DNA of 64,000 bases from Paenibacillus herberti. GTDB lineage: Bacteria; Bacillota; Bacilli; Paenibacillales; Paenibacillaceae. The translations under genes were made by a program, and so were the position numbers. Positions 16,111-25,928 of this stretch are shown in pieces; position 1 is the stretch's first letter; each line of letters opens with the position of its first letter. Where the stretch lies: positions 823,262 to 887,261 of the forward strand of contig NZ_NMUQ01000002.1 in the NCBI RefSeq assembly GCF_002233675.1, read 5' to 3'. The notes under the pieces are model-generated. The model did no database searches. It saw nothing but the letters and a program-made list of their open reading frames with translations, and was not told the DNA's origin.

Positions 16111-17346
16111 TCAGAACTTAATATTAATTGGATCAGCAATAATCATTCTATCGATAGCACTCGTTCCTACTTGTCCATATGTATTGTCACCCCAACTATA
16201 AGCGAGTGCATTGCTTCCAAGTGCGATTGTATGATAGTATCCAGTATTTAATATGTGTATATCAGATATTCCATTCAATTTTACCGGCGTTAATTGATCT
16301 TTATTGGTCCCATTCCCCAACTGACCGTACTCATTCCAGCCCCATGTCCAGACTCCTCCGTCTTTCGCAAGTGCAATTGAATGGTTGAATCCACCTTCAA
16401 CGGCTTGAATGTCTTTTAATCCTTTTATTTTAATAGGCTTGCCTTTATTATGATTACTCTGCAAAGAGCCATCCTCGGCGTATACATTTGCAGTGCCATC
16501 TCCTATTTGACCATTTGAATTGTATCCCCATGACCACACTAAGCCGTCTTTTGCTAAAGCAATAGAATGGTTGTCACCAGCACTAACTTTAATAACCTTT
16601 AAGTTTGGCACTTTTATAGGTTTAGTTTCATCCTTATCGCTACCATTGCCGAGTTGATTGAAAGAGTTCCTGCCCCATGCCCATACAGTTCCATCTTTAG
16701 ATAATGCAAGTGCAAAATCACCACCCGCTTCTATTTGAACAATATCATGAATAGATATAATCTTCCGGGGCAGTGGGTTATCTTCTCCATTACCATTACC
16801 ATTACCATTACCTAATTGACCGTATAAATTAGATCCCCAAGACCACACAGTCCCGTGCTTATCAAGTGCAAGCGAGAACGATCCGCCAGCGCTTACGCTA
16901 ACTATATCATCCAGACCTTGAATGAGTACTGGGGTAGGATGGACTTCATCCCTACCATCAATCCGTCCATCTGGATTGTACCCCCAAGCCCAGACTTGTC
17001 CTTCTTTCGTAACAGCCAGCGTATGATCTACTTTACCGCTCAATGCAATTATATTTTCTAGCCCGTTAATTTTACTTGGCTCAAATCTGTCTATCGATAG
17101 TCCATCGCCAAGTTGACCTACATTATTCCGACCCCACGACCAAACGGTGCCATCCTTTTTTAAAGCAACCGAATGATAGCCTCCTGCTTCAACAACCGTA
17201 ATATCGCTCTCATGATTGGTTTTTTTATTCTGGTTTGACACATTTGACTGCTGGCCACAACTGCTAAGCATAGATGTAATTATAATCATAGTTATTACAA
17301 TAATAATATTATGCATGTTACTACGCTGGGATTGACTAATCTTCAA
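16111..17346 (-). CDS. RCC1-repeat lipoprotein
   Basis: A 411-residue secreted lipoprotein with about seven RCC1-type blades, each built on AGGxHSxALxxDGxVWxWGxNxxGQLGxG. The N-terminus is a short basic run, a hydrophobic stretch and the lipobox LSSC, so Cys30 would be lipidated and the propeller displayed outside the membrane. I choose TTG at 17346 (AAAAAGGAG 12 bases upstream); the frame open to 17496 runs through the selO terminator and is unlikely to be coding, and ATG at 17316 is another option. RCC1 propellers bind partners or act as scaffolds; the role here is unknown. It is AT-richer than its neighbours, suggesting acquisition. Confidence 0.75.
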   Translation of the reverse strand: MKISQSQRSNMHNIIIVITMIIITSMLSSCGQQSNVSNQNKKTNHESDITVVEAGGYHSVALKKDGTVWSWGRNNVGQLGDGLSIDRFEPSKINGLENIIALSGKVDHTLAVTKEGQVWAWGYNPDGRIDGRDEVHPTPVLIQGLDDIVSVSAGGSFSLALDKHGTVWSWGSNLYGQLGNGNGNGNGEDNPLPRKIISIHDIVQIEAGGDFALALSKDGTVWAWGRNSFNQLGNGSDKDETKPIKVPNLKVIKVSAGDNHSIALAKDGLVWSWGYNSNGQIGDGTANVYAEDGSLQSNHNKGKPIKIKGLKDIQAVEGGFNHSIALAKDGGVWTWGWNEYGQLGNGTNKDQLTPVKLNGISDIHILNTGYYHTIALGSNALAYSWGDNTYGQVGTSAIDRMIIADPINIKF

Positions 17347-17443
17347 AATAATTCGATTCTCCTTTTTGACTATTATTGCTGCATCTAAAAAATTCATTAG
17401 AATTTTCGCATCTTCCGCAACTACGGCTAAAGGCCTATATCGA

Positions 17444-17476
17444 CAAAAAGAGGGCCAGCTTTTAGCCGCCCTCTCG
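17444..17476 (-). terminator. Rho-independent terminator of selO
   Basis: Minus-strand AGAGGGCgGC...GCtGgCCCTCT with a TTTTT tail, 34 bases after the selO stop. Its position argues against translation of the long upstream extension of the RCC1 frame. Confidence 0.75.
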
Positions 17477-17510
17477 TAAAACTCCAAATCATACATAACT
17501 TTCTATATGG

Positions 17511-19016
17511 TTAAGTCCCGCAGAACGTCCGATAAGGACGGTCGCAACTCTCTGGGAGCGATGTATACTCTTCCTGCTCAGCTGAGTAGGCGTACGGATC
17601 GGCAAGAACGGCGAGTAGCCGTTCCATCACACCTAAATCCCCCTGAACAGCAGCGGCGGCCAGTGCTTCTTCGACCCGATGATTCCGCGCAATAACTGCC
17701 GGGTTGCTGCGGCGCATCAGCTCCTGTGAGCGTAGAAGGCCTTCTGCCTTATCACCGCTCTCATTGACCAACCGTCCCTGTCTCTCCCGCCATTTCCCCA
17801 GCCAATCCGTGAACTCCGACGTCCCATGCAGCGGTGTATCTTCCGGCTTACCCAAAGTCAACAAGCGGAACGTATTCGTATAATCCGCTCGATGCTCCTT
17901 CATCAAAGTCAGCAGCCCGCTCGCAAGTGCCTCGTCCTCCGGCTCCTCCCCGAACAGGCCCAACTTCGCTCTCATCCCGGCAAGCCAGTGGCCATGGTAT
18001 TGCTCGGTAAAACCGGCCAACACCTGCTCGGCCAGCTTAAGTGCCTGTTCCTGCTCCTCATGAAGCAATGGCAGCAGCGCTTCCGCCAAACGCGCCAAAT
18101 TCCACGCGCCAATATATGGCTGGTTGCCATAAGCATAGCGACCTTGAGCGTCGATAGAGCTGAACACCGTGGCTGGATCAAAAGTATCCAAAAAAGCGCA
18201 TGGACCGTAATCGATCGTTTCCCCGCTGATCGACATATTATCGGTGTTCATGACGCCATGCACGAAGCCAACGAGCTGCCATTTAGCAATAAGCTTGGCT
18301 TGCCGGCCGACAACCTGCTCCAGCAGATGAAGGTACTTGTTCGCCCCCTCTGCGGGCTCCGAATAATGCCGCTCCAGCGCATAGTCCGCGAGCGCCTGAA
18401 GCTCCTCCAGCGTGCCCCATTGCGCGGCAAATTGGAACGTACCCACGCGCAAATGGCTCGCCGCCACCCGCGTCATAATCGCACCCGGCTCAAGCGATTC
18501 CCTTACGATCTCCTCGCCCGTCAGTACAACCGCCAAGCTTCGCGTCGTTGGGATACCCAGCCCGTGCATAGCTTCGCTAATAATGTACTCGCGCAGCATC
18601 GGGCCAAGCCCTGCACGGCCGTCCCCGCCGCGTGAATACGGCGTGCGCCCAGAGCCTTTGTACTGAATATCGAACCGCTCGCCCTGCGGAGTGATTTGCT
18701 CCCCTAACAGCACAGCCCGTCCATCTCCGAGACGATTAAAGTATCCGAATTGATGTCCGCCGTAGGCTTGAGCCAGCGGCTCCGCTCCTTCAGGGATGCG
18801 ATTTCCCGCTAGCGTTGCAATTCCTTCCTGGCTGGCCAGCGCTCCTGGACTTAGTCCCAAAGCAGCAGCATGCTTGTCATTCAGAATCGCCAACTTCGGT
18901 GCGCGTACTGGTGTCGGCCCTTGCTTGGTGAACAGATTTTCCGGCAAACGAGCGTAGCTATTATCAAAATTCCACCCGGCTTCATGTGCATGGGATGCGT
19001 GATTGGTTTCGGTCAT
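17511..19016 (-). CDS. selO: SelO (YdiU/UPF0061) pseudokinase-fold AMPylator
   Basis: A 501-residue member of the SelO family, which transfers AMP from ATP to Ser/Thr/Tyr hydroxyls of proteins and is linked to redox stress in bacteria. Visible hallmarks are [13 protein letters not shown] at the start, [23 protein letters not shown], the nucleotide-binding [29 protein letters not shown] region, [25 protein letters not shown] and the C-terminal RTFCGT, whose Cys replaces the selenocysteine of eukaryotic SelO. I start at 19016, where AAAGGAG precedes the ATG by five bases. Length is normal and all nucleotide-binding motifs are intact. Confidence 0.95.
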   Translation of the reverse strand: MTETNHASHAHEAGWNFDNSYARLPENLFTKQGPTPVRAPKLAILNDKHAAALGLSPGALASQEGIATLAGNRIPEGAEPLAQAYGGHQFGYFNRLGDGRAVLLGEQITPQGERFDIQYKGSGRTPYSRGGDGRAGLGPMLREYIISEAMHGLGIPTTRSLAVVLTGEEIVRESLEPGAIMTRVAASHLRVGTFQFAAQWGTLEELQALADYALERHYSEPAEGANKYLHLLEQVVGRQAKLIAKWQLVGFVHGVMNTDNMSISGETIDYGPCAFLDTFDPATVFSSIDAQGRYAYGNQPYIGAWNLARLAEALLPLLHEEQEQALKLAEQVLAGFTEQYHGHWLAGMRAKLGLFGEEPEDEALASGLLTLMKEHRADYTNTFRLLTLGKPEDTPLHGTSEFTDWLGKWRERQGRLVNESGDKAEGLLRSQELMRRSNPAVIARNHRVEEALAAAAVQGDLGVMERLLAVLADPYAYSAEQEEYTSLPESCDRPYRTFCGT

Positions 19017-19420
19017 GGGATCTCCTTTGGCCATGAAAATTCTATTGGTTTTATTATACCCCTTTTCACTCGGAGACGTGCTTCATAAGGCAGGAATGGC
19101 CGATTTCTTCACCTATCCTTCATTAATGTATCGTAATCTTGTCGTGAATAAGGAGATAAGTTATGTGGGAAAATAAAGCAATGTCCGCCTCCAGAACCAG
19201 GAAAGACACTACGGAATCGCGAGAAATGACGAATCGACTCAAATCTGTCACGGATCTCCGGGAGGTTCACTGCATAAATAACAGGTTCAAGACGTTATAT
19301 TTATGTTAAAATACTCTTTAGACAAGTTGCGCTGATTTACACGGCCTTGCCATTCTCATGATGGAACTTCTATTATGAGAAGAAACCAGCTGCAGACATA
19401 AGACATTAGGAGGAGTTACA
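19017..19420. other. fbaA upstream region
   Basis: No gene. TAAAAT at 19307-19312 could be the -10 of fbaA with only a weak -35 (GGTTCA, 19284-19289). An AGGAGG ribosome site sits just before fbaA. Nothing else is evident. Confidence 0.35.
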
Positions 19421-20278
19421 ATGGCACTCGTTTCCATGAAGGACATGCTGAACAAAGCACTCGAAGAGGGCTACGCGGTAGGCCAATTCAACATTAACAA
19501 CCTGGAGTGGACGCAAGCGATTCTGGCTGCTGCAGAGGAAGAGAAATCCCCAGTTATCCTCGGCGTATCCGAAGGCGCAGCTCGTTACATGGGCGGCTTC
19601 AAAGTCATCACGGCTATGGTAGGCGCACTAATCGACGAGATGAAAATCACCGTTCCAGTTGCGATTCACCTCGACCACGGTTCCAGCTTCGACAAATGTA
19701 AAGAAGCAATCGACGCCGGATTCACTTCCGTTATGATCGACGCTTCCCACCATCCTTTCGACGAAAACGTTGAAACGACTAAAAAAGTCGTTGAATACGC
19801 GCATAGCAAAGGCGTTTCCGTTGAAGCCGAGCTCGGCACGGTTGGTGGACAAGAAGACGACGTTATTGCAGACGGCGTTATTTACGCTGATCCGAAGGAA
19901 TGCTTCGAGCTCGTTAAGCAGACTGGCATCGACTGCCTGGCTCCAGCTCTTGGTTCCGTTCACGGCCCTTACAAAGGCGAGCCTAACCTTGGTTTCAAGG
20001 AAATGGAAGAGATCTGCCAAATGATCAAGCTGCCACTCGTGCTTCATGGCGGAACGGGTATCCCAACGGATCACATCAAGAAATCCATCTCCCTTGGTAC
20101 GGCTAAAATCAACGTGAACACCGAGAACCAAATCGAGTTCACGAAAAAAGTTCGCGAAATCGTGACTAAGGACCTCGAAGTTTACGATCCACGTAAATTC
20201 CTGATGCCTGGCCGCGATGCGATCAAAAAGACCGTTCAAGGCAAAATGCGCGAATTCGGTTCCGCCAACAAAGCCTAA
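19421..20278 (+). CDS. fbaA: Class II fructose-1,6-bisphosphate aldolase
   Basis: A 285-residue zinc aldolase that reversibly splits fructose-1,6-bisphosphate into dihydroxyacetone phosphate and glyceraldehyde-3-phosphate in glycolysis and gluconeogenesis. Zinc and substrate motifs are clear: [10 protein letters not shown] with the first His, YADPKEC, GSVHGPY and [10 protein letters not shown], then INVNTENQ. It starts with an ideal AGGAGG and ends 36 bases before a strong terminator, so it is a single-gene unit here. The codons are noticeably optimised compared with neighbours, as expected for a highly expressed enzyme. Confidence 0.97.
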   Translation: MALVSMKDMLNKALEEGYAVGQFNINNLEWTQAILAAAEEEKSPVILGVSEGAARYMGGFKVITAMVGALIDEMKITVPVAIHLDHGSSFDKCKEAIDAGFTSVMIDASHHPFDENVETTKKVVEYAHSKGVSVEAELGTVGGQEDDVIADGVIYADPKECFELVKQTGIDCLAPALGSVHGPYKGEPNLGFKEMEEICQMIKLPLVLHGGTGIPTDHIKKSISLGTAKINVNTENQIEFTKKVREIVTKDLEVYDPRKFLMPGRDAIKKTVQGKMREFGSANKA

Positions 20279-20314
20279 GGCGAGTTGACTTCAACCGAAC
20301 TTTCATAAAAAATG

Positions 20315-20348
20315 AGCCTGTCCTCCGCTAAGGAGGACAGGCTTTTTT
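20315..20348 (+). terminator. Rho-independent terminator of fbaA
   Basis: GCCTGTCCTCC gcta-type loop GGAGGACAGGC followed by six T. The rest of 20349-20564 shows no gene. Confidence 0.9.
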
Positions 20349-20564
20349 CATTTTGTAAGATCCCGGACGGAGTGTTATATTCTATATCTACGACGATCTC
20401 TCGCTACTTTTACAGCGCATCATTAGCCCCTCCAGTAAATCCATGTTTACGATAGTGGCGACTGATTATCCGCTCTGTATGAAAAGAAATACTAAGTAAC
20501 ACTGGGTATCATCTAGTATTACCATCCATTCAATCCCCTGTCCCTACAGCCTTTTCAGCCACCC

Positions 20565-21008
20565 TCAACCCTTTTTCAACATATGGAGCTGATCCGCCAG
20601 ATCGGCTTGCATCGCCAACTGCTTGGGATCCTTCACGATCCCCGAGTTATCTTCCAGTCTTCTAAGCTCAAGCTCGAAGCCGTTCCAACTTTTAGGCACA
20701 GGCATCTGGAGCGCCCAATCGACAGCCTCATCCTCCGTCTCCACCTCAATGAGAGTGTATCCAGCGACCAGCCCCTGTTCCAACGGAAAAGGCCCTCTTT
20801 CGATTAATGCCGGTGACGCATGCTCTAAGTCCGCAAGATGAGAAATACGTATCCCTCTGGAGCTTGGCTGCAGCTCCTCGGCGGCAACAAGTACTCCAGC
20901 CCTCAACAACGAATGCCGATAGGCTTCAAGCGCAGCAGTGTCCTCCAACCCCGGTTTGATGCCTGCTTCCGAATAACCCGTTCCTTTGACCATTAACATG
21001 AATCGCAT
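20565..21008 (-). CDS. YciI-like (YCII-related) protein
   Basis: A 147-residue small alpha/beta protein of the YCII-related domain family (MRFMLMVKGTGYSEAG, then PSSRGIRISH, GPFPLEQGLVAGYTLIEVETEDEAVDWALQMPVP). Such proteins accompany ECF41/42-type sigma factors and their function is unclear. I start at 21008, eight bases after AGGAGG; an upstream ATG at 21026 is less likely. It is a paralogue of the protein at 22393 and lies downstream of the broken sigma-factor gene, so the four genes form one operon-like cluster. Confidence 0.8.
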   Translation of the reverse strand: MRFMLMVKGTGYSEAGIKPGLEDTAALEAYRHSLLRAGVLVAAEELQPSSRGIRISHLADLEHASPALIERGPFPLEQGLVAGYTLIEVETEDEAVDWALQMPVPKSWNGFELELRRLEDNSGIVKDPKQLAMQADLADQLHMLKKG

Positions 21009-21136
21009 CTTTGACTTCCTCCTCATGGGGAGGTTGATTCAAGGCCGTACCTTTCAACAGCCTATCGTTCTCCCTACTCACACGACGAACAAATACCGCC
21101 GGAATCGACAGAGAGCATAATCATTTCTCAGGGACA

Positions 21137-22396
21137 TCAGAGCTGTCGCATACATTCAGTAGCCCGTTTCAGCAAAAGCTCGCGCTCGCGGATGTTCCGA
21201 GTCATCGCCGCCGCCCGCTCAAATTCAGCACGGGCTTCATGGAGCTGCCCCAGCTTCATCAGCAGGTCACCGCGAACGCTCGGAAGCAAATGATACTCCT
21301 TCAGAGAAGGCTCGGAACAAAGTGCATCGACAATTTGCAGCCCAAAAACGGGACTGAACGCCATCGATACGGCAACAGCCCGGTTCAGCTCAACGATTGG
21401 TGAAGGCATGACTTGGGACAACGCTTCATACAGGGCTGCAATGCGAATCCAGTTCGTGTCGGCAGCTGCAGTCGCCTTAGCATGGCAAGCTGAAATCTCT
21501 GCCTGCAGCAAATAAGGGCCATATGACTTCCCGAGCTGTTTCCCACGCTCCAAAGCAGCCAGCCCACGCCGGATCAGAAGGCGATCCCACTGTGCCCGAT
21601 TCTGGTCTAGCAGCAGTATAGGTTCCCCGCTGGGACCCATTCGGGTTTTCAGACGGGACGATTGAATTTCCATCAAAGCGACTAAGCCATGTACTTCCGG
21701 CTCAAGAGGGGCATGTTCTGCCAGCACGCGGCCCAGCCGAAGCGCTTCCTGACACAGCAGCGGCCGAACCCAGCTGTCTCCCGAGGTTGCCGAAAATCCT
21801 TCGTTGAACATGAGCTAAATCGCCTCAAGCACGGCTGCCAGACGCTCTGCCAACTCTTCTCCTGCAGGGACCTCGAAAGCAATTTTTTCCTTGTTGAGCA
21901 TCTTTTTAGCCCGGACAATTCGCTGCGCGATCGTCGATTCGGCTACGAGAAAAGAACGAGCAATCTCATCCGTGGTCAGCCGGCATAACAGCCGGAGCGT
22001 AAGAGCAACCCTTGCTTCCTGGGACAGAACCGGATGGCAAGTCATAAAGATCAGACGAAGGAGATCGTCGCCGATCTCCCCGTCTAATATCCGATCCATA
22101 TCATCCTCTGTAAATAGCGGCGCGCTGCCCGCAATCTCCGCGTATTTCTGCTCCCTCAGCTTGCTCCTACGCAAAAGATCGATGGCGCGACGTTTCGACG
22201 CCGTCATCAGCCACGCTCCCGGATTATCCGGTATGCCGGTTTCCGGCCACCGCTCCAGAGCGATAACCAAAGCGTCTTGAGCCAAATCCTCGGCAAGCCC
22301 GACATCCCGAACCATTCGTGTGAGCCCGGCTATCAGCTTGGGCGATTCCATTTTCCATATTGCGTCAATGGTCCGATGGGCAGCGGGAAGAGTCAC
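21137..22396 (-). pseudogene. ECF-type sigma factor with TPR-like tail, split by an amber codon
   Basis: A sigma factor of the ECF42-like type: sigma region 2 (GLAEDLAQDALVIALERWPETGIPDNPGAWLMTASKRRAIDLLRR), region 4 (ALTLRLLCRLTTDEIARSFLVAESTIAQRIVRAKKML) and a long C-terminal helical extension (MFNEGFSATSGDSWVRP...AEFERAAAMTRN). The reading frame is continuous except for a TAG at 21815-21817, exactly where relatives have a tyrosine in VLEAIYLIFNEG. One base change explains it. The product would otherwise be about 419 residues. The sigma-only part (193 residues, start GTG at 22396 overlapping the previous stop) could still function; the extension normally replaces an anti-sigma factor, so its loss may change control. 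Confidence 0.75.
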
Positions 22397-22827
22397 GCTT
22401 TTTTCTGCTCCTCTATTTGTGCCCGTAGAACAGCTTCTTTTTCCAGAGTGTCAGGATCGGTCATCAAATCCTCTACATCAAACACCTGTCTAAGCTCGAT
22501 TTGACCTTGCCCGTATCCATGCGGGTCCGGCATGCGCAAAGCCCACTGGATCGCTTCCTCTCTGGACTTCACCTCAATAAGCGTATATCCGGCAATCACT
22601 TCTTTTGACTCTGTAAATGGACCATCGATGACTTTCGGCTTGCCGCCGGGCTCCGGGTAAGAAATCCTGATTCCGTTAGAACTCGGTTGAAGACCGTCCG
22701 CTGCAAGCAGAACGCCTGCCCTCACCAATTCCTCGTTATATTTCTGCATGGCCTCGATAAGCTCTTGACTAGGCATAACACCCGCCTCTGAATCGGTGCT
22801 TGCTTTTACAATCATCATGAACCTCAT
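22393..22827 (-). CDS. YciI-like (YCII-related) protein
   Basis: A 144-residue YCII-related protein (MRFMMIVKASTDSEAGVMPS, GLQPSSNGIRISY, GPFTESKEVIAGYTLIEVKSREEAIQWALRMPDPHG). It is translationally coupled on both sides: its start overlaps the hydrolase stop by one base and its stop overlaps the sigma-factor GTG start. The DGPF-type core with an adjacent sigma gene is a recurring arrangement in bacteria; the substrate or partner is unknown. Homologous to the gene at 20565. Confidence 0.88.
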   Translation of the reverse strand: MRFMMIVKASTDSEAGVMPSQELIEAMQKYNEELVRAGVLLAADGLQPSSNGIRISYPEPGGKPKVIDGPFTESKEVIAGYTLIEVKSREEAIQWALRMPDPHGYGQGQIELRQVFDVEDLMTDPDTLEKEAVLRAQIEEQKKA

Positions 22828-23645
22828 TATATGACCTCCTTATTTTCAAAAAAGGTGGAAAGCTCCGTTGAGATAAGTCGGCTATTCAGCTTTTTCGTAT
22901 GCCCAAGTCCTTTTCCGCTCCGCAGCTTGGCGTTCGGTAGAACGCGTGCCAGAGCCTGTGCTCCGTGCCGCAGCGACGACGGGCTCTCTGTACCTTCGAT
23001 GACGAGCGTCGGAATTATAACACGGCTCCACTCGGAGGCGGATAGAGGCTTTCCGTCCATGTACCCGTCAAGCAACGCCGCATCGTAGGGCAGCGTGGGG
23101 GCTACTGCCATCAGATTGGACCACACCCCAGGCATCAGCCGCATCATCGTGACGACAAAAGACGGCGCACCCATACCTTTCGTCATAAAGTACTTGATCG
23201 CCTCCTCACGGCGGTTTTCGGCTATTAACTCCTTAACCTTCACAGCGAAGTCTGCCGGCGGCTTGCGATCCCCTGGCTCGACTACTAAAGGCGGCTCATG
23301 CAGAGCCAGCCTTGTAATGCTCGCTCCGCCTGCAGCTGCTTTCAGCGCCAACATAGCGCCGGATGATAATGCCCACACCCCCGCCGAACCGCCGGCCGCA
23401 TCCAAGACAGCCTTAAGATCTTCAATCTCCCGCTCAATGGCGTAGAAATTAGCATCTCCGCTGTCACCGCGCCCCCGACGGTCATAGGTATAAACCGTGA
23501 AACGGTCGGACAGCAGCTCAGCTAACTGGATCAGCGCCGGGAACTTCCGGTAACTGAACGCTCCTGTGACTAACACAAGCGCCGGTCCTTGACCGACTTT
23601 GTCATAAGCGATTTGGGTTCCATCTTTAGAAATCAGGCTGTACAT
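22827..23645 (-). CDS. Alpha/beta-fold hydrolase
   Basis: A 272-residue cytosolic alpha/beta hydrolase. After LVLVTGAFSYRKFP (oxyanion-loop region) comes YDRRGRGDSGD, a typical strand-turn, and GVWALSSGAMLALKA, where the nucleophile-elbow sequence (G-x-S-x-G form is LSSGA) places serine at the active site. An acidic residue (GYMDGKPLS or VIEGTESPS) and the late histidine GLGHTKKL complete the usual triad. The substrate is not known. First gene of the YciI-sigma unit, so the operon's promoter is likely just upstream of 23645. Confidence 0.85.
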   Translation of the reverse strand: MYSLISKDGTQIAYDKVGQGPALVLVTGAFSYRKFPALIQLAELLSDRFTVYTYDRRGRGDSGDANFYAIEREIEDLKAVLDAAGGSAGVWALSSGAMLALKAAAGGASITRLALHEPPLVVEPGDRKPPADFAVKVKELIAENRREEAIKYFMTKGMGAPSFVVTMMRLMPGVWSNLMAVAPTLPYDAALLDGYMDGKPLSASEWSRVIIPTLVIEGTESPSSLRHGAQALARVLPNAKLRSGKGLGHTKKLNSRLISTELSTFFENKEVI

Positions 23646-23927
23646 AGTAAGCTCCTTTTTGGTTCAGAGCAGAAGCTCTTCTGGTCCGACCGGGGAATTT
23701 TGTCCTTTACTAGATCGACGAACGGATAACGCGGAGATCGACATGCCGGAAAAAGTTATTAAAATCTATTTCACAAGTTCCTATTTACGCTTCTGTGAAC
23801 ATGTGGATATCATCAAGTAAACACAAAAATGCCATTATCCCCGCTTCATCCACAGGCCACAGTCTATAATTCATAACTCACAATCGGCAATCCACAGCCA
23901 CAGCCCGTCGGCCCAGAGCTAGAAAAA

Positions 23928-23962
23928 ACAAAAAACCTCCGTCCCATTAGGACCGAGGTTTC
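23928..23962 (-). terminator. Rho-independent terminator
   Basis: Hairpin AACCTCcGTCC cattA GGACCGAGGTT with an A-run on its left, so it works for minus-strand transcripts, here those of the small CxxH/CxxC gene. The 338-base gap 23646-23984 otherwise shows no gene. Confidence 0.7.
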
Positions 23963-23984
23963 CCCACTTAAATGCATATGATAG

Positions 23985-24152
23985 TCAAACGATCAGGAAC
24001 TCCGCTTTTTCCTCGCACAAGTCACATTTTACCGGCGGGTCCCAATTCGCAAAATGCGTCTCATTCAGATTCACCATATCCGGCGCATCCTCATAATCAT
24101 CCACGAACTTGTCCAATGCCAGCTCAATATGCTCCTTGCACACGCAATACAT
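23985..24152 (-). CDS. CxxH/CxxC small zinc-binding-type protein
   Basis: A 55-residue protein starting MYCVCKEHIELALD and containing CDLCEEKAEFLIV. The pattern CxCxxH near the start and CxxC near the end fits the CxxH/CxxC small-protein family of Bacillales (originally named from Bacillus anthracis), presumably a zinc knuckle. Length is typical. GGGGTAGG is about 10 bases before the ATG. It lies between htrA and rlmH, where its relatives are also found, and is followed by its own terminator. No function is established. Confidence 0.85.
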   Translation of the reverse strand: MYCVCKEHIELALDKFVDDYEDAPDMVNLNETHFANWDPPVKCDLCEEKAEFLIV

Positions 24153-24258
24153 TCGATGACCTACCCCTATTCCTGTTCCTGAAATAAACGCTAATTACCG
24201 CTATTATACCATAAATCGCGCATGCAATAACGGCTCCACATAAGGCTTGTCTGCACCT

Positions 24259-24290
24259 AAAAAAATCCAGCCCCACCGAGGGCTGGATTA
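24259..24290 (-). terminator. Rho-independent terminator of htrA
   Basis: Minus-strand AATCCAGCCC tcggtg GGGCTGGATT with a run of seven T, 40 bases beyond the htrA stop. Confidence 0.9.
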
Positions 24291-24330
24291 TGCTTAACAC
24301 CGAAGCTGCCACGAGCGGCTGCCTCCGCTA

Positions 24331-25758
24331 TTATTCTTCTTCCTCTTCGCTCTTGTCCAGCAGCTTGAACGTCACACTGTCCTGCTTGCCGCCGCGGTAG
24401 AAAGTAACCTCGATCTTATCGCCGATCTGCTTCTTGCCGTACAGATACTTGCGCAGCTCCATCGTGCTGCGAATTGGCTGATCATCGAGTTTCGTAATGA
24501 CGTCGTTGAACTGTAGACCAGCATCCAGAGCCGGACCTACCGACTCCAGCACGATGACGCCCTCCGTCACCTCAGCCGGTATCTCAGGGCCGCCGCTGCC
24601 AGGCTCTTCGGCTTCCTCGCCGTTCTCTGTGCCCTCTTCGATGCCACCCTCAACACCGCCTCCGAAGCCCTGCTGAGCAAAATACGATTCCAGATCCAGC
24701 GTATACACGCCCAGATAAGGACGCGGCACTTTACCCTGCTTCATCAGCTGGTCAACGATCGGCATGACGTTGTTAACCGGAATGGCGAAGCCAACTCCCT
24801 CAACACCAACATCGGAAATCTTCATGCTGTTGATGCCGATGACTTTGCCCTTCATGTCAATCAGCGGACCGCCGCTGTTGCCCTGGTTGATGGAAGCGTC
24901 GGTCTGGATGACCTCCTGCTCCCAATCGTAGTTGCCGTCTTGGCTGAGCGACACCGGGATAACCTGCTTCGTTTTGCTGATAATGCCCATCGAGAGAGAA
25001 TCGCCGAGGCCGAGCGGATTGCCGATAGCCATGACCATCTCTCCGGATTGAAGCTTGGAGGAGTCACCCATTTCAGCCACTACGTCAATTCCCTTGCCAT
25101 CGATCTCCAGTACGGCCAGGTCGGTAATATAATCACCGCCGATCAACTTCGCCGGACGCGACTCGCCGTTGATCATGACGGCCTTCAGTCCAGCGGCGCC
25201 CTCGATCACATGATTGTTCGTGATGATGTACGCCTTGCCGTCCTTCTTGGCGAAAATAACTCCGCTGCCCACGCTGGCCGGCTGCAGTTCACCCTCCACA
25301 CCGCCTTCCGGCAACGGGAGACCTTCCTCGCCCTCAACCTGAGGCAGCATCGTCGCCTGTTCATTGACGATGCTAACGACCGCTGGACGGACCTTTGCCG
25401 AGGCAGTGACCGTCTGCTGAATGGCATCACCGGGAGCGACGAGGCCAGAGGCAGCGAGCGCAGACGCCTCTGAGACGGTCGCCTTGCCGTCTCCGCCGCC
25501 CAAGGCCAGCGTCAGCACGAGGACGATTGCCGCGCCTGATGCAGCTGACAAAGCCGCCAGCCGGCCAATTCCCCAGTCCTTGCGGCTGCGCAGCGGAAAG
25601 CCCGGCATCTGCTTCCGCCCTATTTTGTTCGTGCGTCGGGAGATACGCGTCGAATAGAACTCATCATCGAACAAACCCACTGTTACCCGCTCCTCCCGTG
25701 ATATATGCACGTGCTCAGCTGTTATATGGTTAAGCATACGTGGTTGCTTCAACTTCAA
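24331..25758 (-). CDS. htrA: HtrA-type membrane serine protease (S1C) with PDZ domain
   Basis: A 475-residue envelope-quality-control protease. An N-terminal cytoplasmic tail is followed by one membrane segment (LAALSAASGAAIVLVLTLALGG, about 85-105) and a trypsin-like domain with catalytic His (IITNNHVIEG), Asp (ITDLAVLEID) and Ser (NQGNSGGPLID). A PDZ domain (about 345-465) recognises unfolded C-termini. A Gly/Glu-rich linker between protease and PDZ is longer than usual. Gene position beside the wal cluster matches the yycK/htrA gene of other Bacillales. It is followed by its own terminator, so it is probably transcribed alone, perhaps by stress-responsive regulation not visible here. Confidence 0.95.
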   Translation of the reverse strand: MKLKQPRMLNHITAEHVHISREERVTVGLFDDEFYSTRISRRTNKIGRKQMPGFPLRSRKDWGIGRLAALSAASGAAIVLVLTLALGGGDGKATVSEASALAASGLVAPGDAIQQTVTASAKVRPAVVSIVNEQATMLPQVEGEEGLPLPEGGVEGELQPASVGSGVIFAKKDGKAYIITNNHVIEGAAGLKAVMINGESRPAKLIGGDYITDLAVLEIDGKGIDVVAEMGDSSKLQSGEMVMAIGNPLGLGDSLSMGIISKTKQVIPVSLSQDGNYDWEQEVIQTDASINQGNSGGPLIDMKGKVIGINSMKISDVGVEGVGFAIPVNNVMPIVDQLMKQGKVPRPYLGVYTLDLESYFAQQGFGGGVEGGIEEGTENGEEAEEPGSGGPEIPAEVTEGVIVLESVGPALDAGLQFNDVITKLDDQPIRSTMELRKYLYGKKQIGDKIEVTFYRGGKQDSVTFKLLDKSEEEEE

Positions 25759-25928
25759 CTACAGGATGTTTTTTCTCTTCTTGGAATGATTTCGGAAGAT
25801 TCGTCTAGAATAATAATAGGCAAGCCCATCTCCCATATTTGACGGGGTCCAGGGCTCAAAAGTTGCACGAATACACCGATAAATCCTTATGCCGACCCTA
25901 AACTGCCTTTGAGAAGGAAGGGAGTACT

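Noticed and set aside
17347-17496. 50-codon N-terminal extension of the RCC1 gene
   Set aside because: Contains the selO terminator hairpin and lacks a ribosome site; a lipoprotein signal should start near the lipobox.
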